From Nautilus pompilius (lineage: Eukaryota; Mollusca; Cephalopoda; Nautilida; Nautilidae), in NCBI GenBank assembly GCA_018389105.1, contig JACATO010001127.1, positions 496,001 to 560,000 on the forward strand: a stretch of 64,000 nucleotides of DNA, in the 5' to 3' direction. Both the position numbers and the translations under genes were made by a program. Each line of letters begins with the position of its first letter. Positions within the stretch are counted from its first letter, which is position 1. Below, in pieces: positions 54,301 to 60,400 of this stretch. Below the pieces are notes generated by a model, which ran no database searches, was not told the origin of the DNA, and saw only the letters and a list, made by a program, of their open reading frames with translations.

Positions 54301-57300
54301 TTTTGAAAATAAAAGTTAACTGCAACTTATCAATATTTTAAAAGAAAAACAAACAATTCACTTGTATGGCACATAATAAAAACTTCATTCTAGCACAGTA
54401 GCCTTCCACAAGCCCTCACTTAAATGAGACACACAGCTTGTATTTAACTAATGAACACAACCAAACCCCTCTGGGTACCTGAAGCCTACTCCCATACCCA
54501 GTAAAACACACTAAACAAATGGCGACACTTGAAAAGTATTTAAATACATTTCACTCGGACAATAATCAAACAATCATCACCAGGACAATGCCTGTTAACC
54601 ATTCTGTAGCTGTGTTGTTGGTCTAGATTAATTAGTCTGCTATTGAGTAGCCACATGCAAACTTTTCCTACTAGAAAGTCACTCGGTGATGCACAAGTGA
54701 TGAGAAAAGACATCTTGCTTTCCATCAGCTCCTACCTTGTTGAGAAACCAGCCCGGCCCAAATCCTGAATTGTCGTGACCAATGCGCACTCTATCCAGAC
54801 ATCCCAAACTTGGACAACGGATCACAAACTCATCCAACCTGGAAAAGTCACAAATAACCATTACAAGAAAACCATCTTTTGTTTTCAAACTATCAGAAAA
54901 ACCAGTTAGGCAATCAATTCAGTCTAATGCCTATATATGCTACTTTTAACACCCCTAAATTTCAGAATTACAAAACAAAAAAAAATCTGCTTAATTTTTT
55001 ATAAGAAAACCCTCAGTAAATTAGAAATAATTTTTTTTAAATGTTTAGGTCGACCACAAAATTTATCAATTATTAATAGAAATAGCTTTTTATACAATTT
55101 AAGTATACACCTTGTACTTCTTCGGAAACAATACAAATGAAATAGGTGGCATTATACAGGTTAACACTGAATTTTAAAAATGAATTCGCATCATTGTTCC
55201 AAATTATTTTCTTTCTTCTTTAACTTAAATTTAATACTCTAAACATGTGTAAAATTCCAATAAAATTAAAAACAATCAAGCAAAATATATAAATAATCTT
55301 TTAGAAAAGGTAAAAAAAAAAAAATACCGAGCAGATTCAGTAAATGGGTTATAAAGAAAGTATGTTAATTATTTCAGAGTTATGGAAAACTTCTTGTTGG
55401 TACAACAATTAAACATTTGACAATTCAAGATACTGCTATTTTAGAATTTTTTTAAAATAAAATTAACCCATAATTTAACATTAGACAAATATAATCCTGT
55501 TTTTCTTTAGAAAATTAGAATCTACATCTGCCTAGTATCATTTTATCTGCAGTGGATGCCTGTATCTCCCACTCTCTAAAATGCATGTGCGGTCACACAC
55601 CCACACAGACTTATTTATCAGAATTCTGCTGTATGATCTCATGATAAAATGAAAATGATCTGCACTTTTGTGTTCTTTTAATTTTGTGCATTTCAGATTC
55701 CCCTGATAAGTTGATTCTGTCAGTTAAAGGGTTAAGGCACTTGGTCTGTAAATGAACCATTTCACTAAAGCTGATAGGGGAACAAACAACATGACAGGAG
55801 AACAAATAGGAACAAACAGTTAAGTGATGCCTGCAAATATCCTCAGTGGCTCAGATATCTCTCACCAGAAAGGGAGGCAGGGGAATCTAGCTCCAGCTGG
55901 TGAGAAAATAAATAGGCTGAAGATGTTTAGAAGAGAAAGAAAGAAAAGCAGTCAAATAAGTGCTAATGGATATAAGAGGATCTGATTGAACATGAAGGGT
56001 AGAAAAATTAAAGCTGAAATACTGATAAAAACTGCTAAGACTGCAACTTTATAAATCCATGTAATTATTAAAACATATCACATGTAACCTATTAAAGCAG
56101 ATTTTTCTATAGAGACCTGAAGTAGGATGCTGATGGAATTTACAAAAGAAAGGTCTTTAATGAATAGGTTGTCGTCATATTTCATAATAAAATGTCAAAA
56201 GGTTATCAGGGATGGAAGGAAATTTTGCACTGTATTTATTTGAAACCTACCATGTTAGGAATTTTTCCAGTATAACACTTACAACTTTATTCCATAATCT
56301 GCTTTGGGGTTTGAAAACTTTGCCTAATTTGTAAGCTTCACACTGATCTACAAACCAACAATCTGAGTTCACATTACTCTGTTAACTGCATGAGAATGTG
56401 CCACATCTCTGCAACTGCATTGGGAAATACTATTCAAGTACAACAGCTCAGGGTGAAAATGTTTTATTTTACACTGATTAAATCAGAAATGTTATTTTCT
56501 CAACCCTCTTTTGAAATACACTTCAATAAGACATGGCTCTGCTCCAGAATGCATCTTATCTCTAAGTTAATAAAATGAGAGGTTTATCTCCATTCTATAT
56601 CAGTGACAATTTCAAACTTGCTGTAAAATGTAGTCAGGGTTTCTGCAAATCTGACTTTAGCCTTCAGCTAAATAAGCCTCTGCAGCTGTACATTAACTGA
56701 AACATCATCGTTTCAGCAGCTTTTTGCCATCTTCAGTAATGGACTCTATATCAACAATGACTAATATAAAGCCTCGGTGAACATAGCATGCAGCATCTAC
56801 TTAAGTACATGAAGTTTTAACAGTTTTAATTACTTTTATTATTCACACATCACATGTACGGAATACGCCGTTTTGATTTGTTCTTCAGGCCGTTTTGATT
56901 TGTTCTTCAGAATATGAAAAATATAATTTGGCATATCTAGTTTTATTACTCAGGTGAGAGGACAAAAACAACCTGTTCAGTAACATATTAAGCTATCTTT
57001 GGACTAGCAATCCATAAAAGCTATAGACAAAATTAGCCATGACAGTAAACTGGTTCTGCATTTTTACAAGATTGTTATAGTAAGCATTTTGAAAAGTGAT
57101 TAGAAGCTGGTATTTACGTATTTCTTTCAAAGTTATTTTTAGAGTTGTTTAGCTTCTTTACTCCTGAGTCTCCCATCTCTCCAAATAAGGTAATGAACAC
57201 ATTGGCATCTGTACCTGAACCTTTCCTATCACCAGTGTACACACTGATCTTGTACCTGTTTGCTGAAAAATAGCAATGACTATTGTACACATCCAGATGT

Positions 57301-57446
57301 AAAGAAACTCTCATCAGTCAACAGTATGTCTTCACTGTCATAGTACAACAAAAAGTATGATTACGCTTTGTGTAAGAGATGAGCACTGTAAAGTTAGAGA
57401 GATGAAATATGGAAGTAACAAATATTTCTCCCACTGTTCATATTAA

Positions 57447-57486
<40 letters not shown>

Positions 57487-60400
57487 CCAATGTTTCCTAC
57501 ATTTGCTTATTTTACTGTTCATTTTTCATCTAATATTTGCTGACAAATGAATTCAAAATTTTATTTATAGCTTAGGGCAATGTGGGCTTTAGATTTACTA
57601 GCTTTTCTCTTAATTTCCAAACCACACATTTTCCAATTTCATACTCAGCAGCCATTCTCGTTAAAGATGCCACTCCCAAAAAGTACATCCATACACATTA
57701 AAAATGATCAAATAAAACCCAGCCAGGCACCAATGCTACTTTAGCGAAATTTCATTTGAACTACCCACGTTTGTGTGATGCACACACACACACAACACAC
57801 TCCAAAATGATGGGTCCTACTATATTAAAACTGTTATTGCCTTTAAACAATTAACTGTTAACAAAAATGCATTATTCCAGCAGAAGAAAAAAAAAGCATC
57901 TAGAGTCAGATAAACCGTATATCAGAACAAAGTATTAATTGTGACGATGCATTCGCTTCAAACCTTTTCCCATCAAAATAGCCACCTTCCACATGAATAA
58001 CTGCTGCACATAGTTTGGCATCCTGTAAATTTATGTTTTAAAATAATAACTTGTAAGAAAGCTCCATTCCTCTTGCAAGTTGTCCCATAGCTGATTGACA
58101 CTGTTTGGACGCTTTTCCTTAACTTTTTAATCTAGTTCAGATCTGGAGAATGAGGCCAATTCATGGTTTTAAGTTATCTTTATGATTCTTTTCTGGCAAG
58201 GCATTATATTGAACTTTAAAGTTAGCTTCAAATTATTATCTTGTTGCAGTATAAACTCATCATCTGTCAAATGATACCCCGATAGAATTGCATAATGTGT
58301 GGAATATTGTAAAGATAATTGTGGTATAAACTTTTACCAAGTTACCAGTTGAATAACAAGCAACAAAACCCCTGAATTTCACATTTATTCCCCCACACAT
58401 TAGATGAAAACAGTTCTCCTTATACTTTTCCTGAATTTCTTCTAATATACTGCCATCTGTTAGAACCAAATATTTCAAATCTGCTCTTATTCCAGTACAC
58501 TGCACCATTTCTCCAAGATGTAGTTATCATGGTGGTTAGCCCAGTCAAGTTGCTTTTTCTCATTACCACATGTAATAGAAGACCTCTGGCCACCACTCAT
58601 CCAATCAGTCCATCCTTTGGTGTTAGAGGATGAGATGTTTGTTTTCAGAGAACCCGTGGTCAGCAGCTAATCGACTATCTGTCAAGAGAGGGTTTTCTCT
58701 AGACTCTCAAACAATGTGTTTTAATTCTGTAAATTTTCTCTTTCTTCAAGTTCTTTAAGCTCATAGCTCAGTTGGTTAACTTCATTCTATAACTGGCTTA
58801 ACACAACTTCTTCCTCCATTTTCTGTTGGAAATAACCAAAGAACAGCCTCGGTTCATATGAAATTTAATTTTTAGATGCTATTTCCACCTGCCAAATAAA
58901 GCAATAGCACTCATCTATAATGAGGTCCATTAATATTTATACCAACAAGTTATGTTGTACGAGGTAGTGATTATTCAAATTAGTAGTAAAAAATAATATT
59001 GAATGAACACAACGACATCGAGCTTTCAGTAAAAGCAAAACTGAACATTCAGAGAAATAGCTTACTGAGACCATGATTTGTCACAATTAATGGCTTTTAC
59101 GGTCTGATAGATGGTTCATCAGATTTTCAACTTAAAAAAATCTTGAGTGACACAAGTTTGGGAAAAAAAAATGAAAAAGGAGATTTTCTAAGTCATATGC
59201 TTGTGTGTTACACTAATAAATCAATCAATGCATGAATTGTGATCATTTATTATTGGCACCAGCAGGTGGTGGTTGCATGATATTTTTGAGTCTACAGAAC
59301 AGATGTATACTAAGCAGTAGGATTTCCGTTCATTTGGTGAATTAATACACTAACAGGAACAAAACAACTTTTAAGTTTTCAACCATTTCCTTCAGACCAA
59401 TTAAAAACAAAAACTGTTAAAAAAGAAAGCAGTTGCTTGCCTTTACCCAAAGCAAGAAAAAATTAATATCCAATCTCTTAAAATCTGGCTTAAGCATTCT
59501 GAACCCTTTGGTGCTTTGTTCACATTTTTCCATTGCAACAGAAACAAAAAGCAGGTGACATTTTGGATGCCCGGAGTATGAAGAATTTGGGATTCAAAAA
59601 ATTGAAATAATATTTACAAAAGTGGTACCTGACATGTATTTTTCCAGCTTTTATCACCCCAACCTGTTATGAATATTTCAGCAAACATTTCTTTTTTTGG
59701 CATCCTCAGGATAATCTTGATTTGGTGGAATGTTGAATTATACAAGAACAACTTTTGTTTGTTGATGATGGCGAGACCCAACACTAGTTAGCTATCTTGA
59801 CTTTTGGTGGGAGTGGATTCCAAAAAAATTACCAGTCACTAAATAAACACGCTATCCACTATCTAACGTCCAATATGGGCAAAGCTAGCAAATTATTTAT
59901 AAGGATATTCATGGACAATAACATATAACAAAATGTGTGAATGATGTTGTTCATTTTTTTTTCCTCCCCAGCAGAAACAATGTTAGAAATATTTGCTCAA
60001 AAAGCTAAGTTTTGACCATGGTAAATAGTGAAAGTTAGAAATTAATTGAGCATTCTTTAAAGTTAAAACCTGCAGTAATTTTTTTCAAAAAAAAATGTCA
60101 TGCTAACATTTTCAATTTTATAAATTCTTTTAGTAAAATTCAATAATTCTAAAAAAAAGTGTACATTTATGCATATGGCATGTGCTGATAAATACTTGAT
60201 CTTCATTCCTAAATGCCAGAACAAAGAAAAATATCTACCTGCTAAACTATAAACCAAATCAGACAAAGAAATTCTGTTCAAGTCTTTATGTAGACTCCAA
60301 CTTTTAGAGTATTAATTAATCTGATTTTTTTCAAATTTATTCTTGCTTACCTTTCCTCACAGCAAGAGGGTTTCTACTTCCTAGCAGGTCCCGAAATGTT

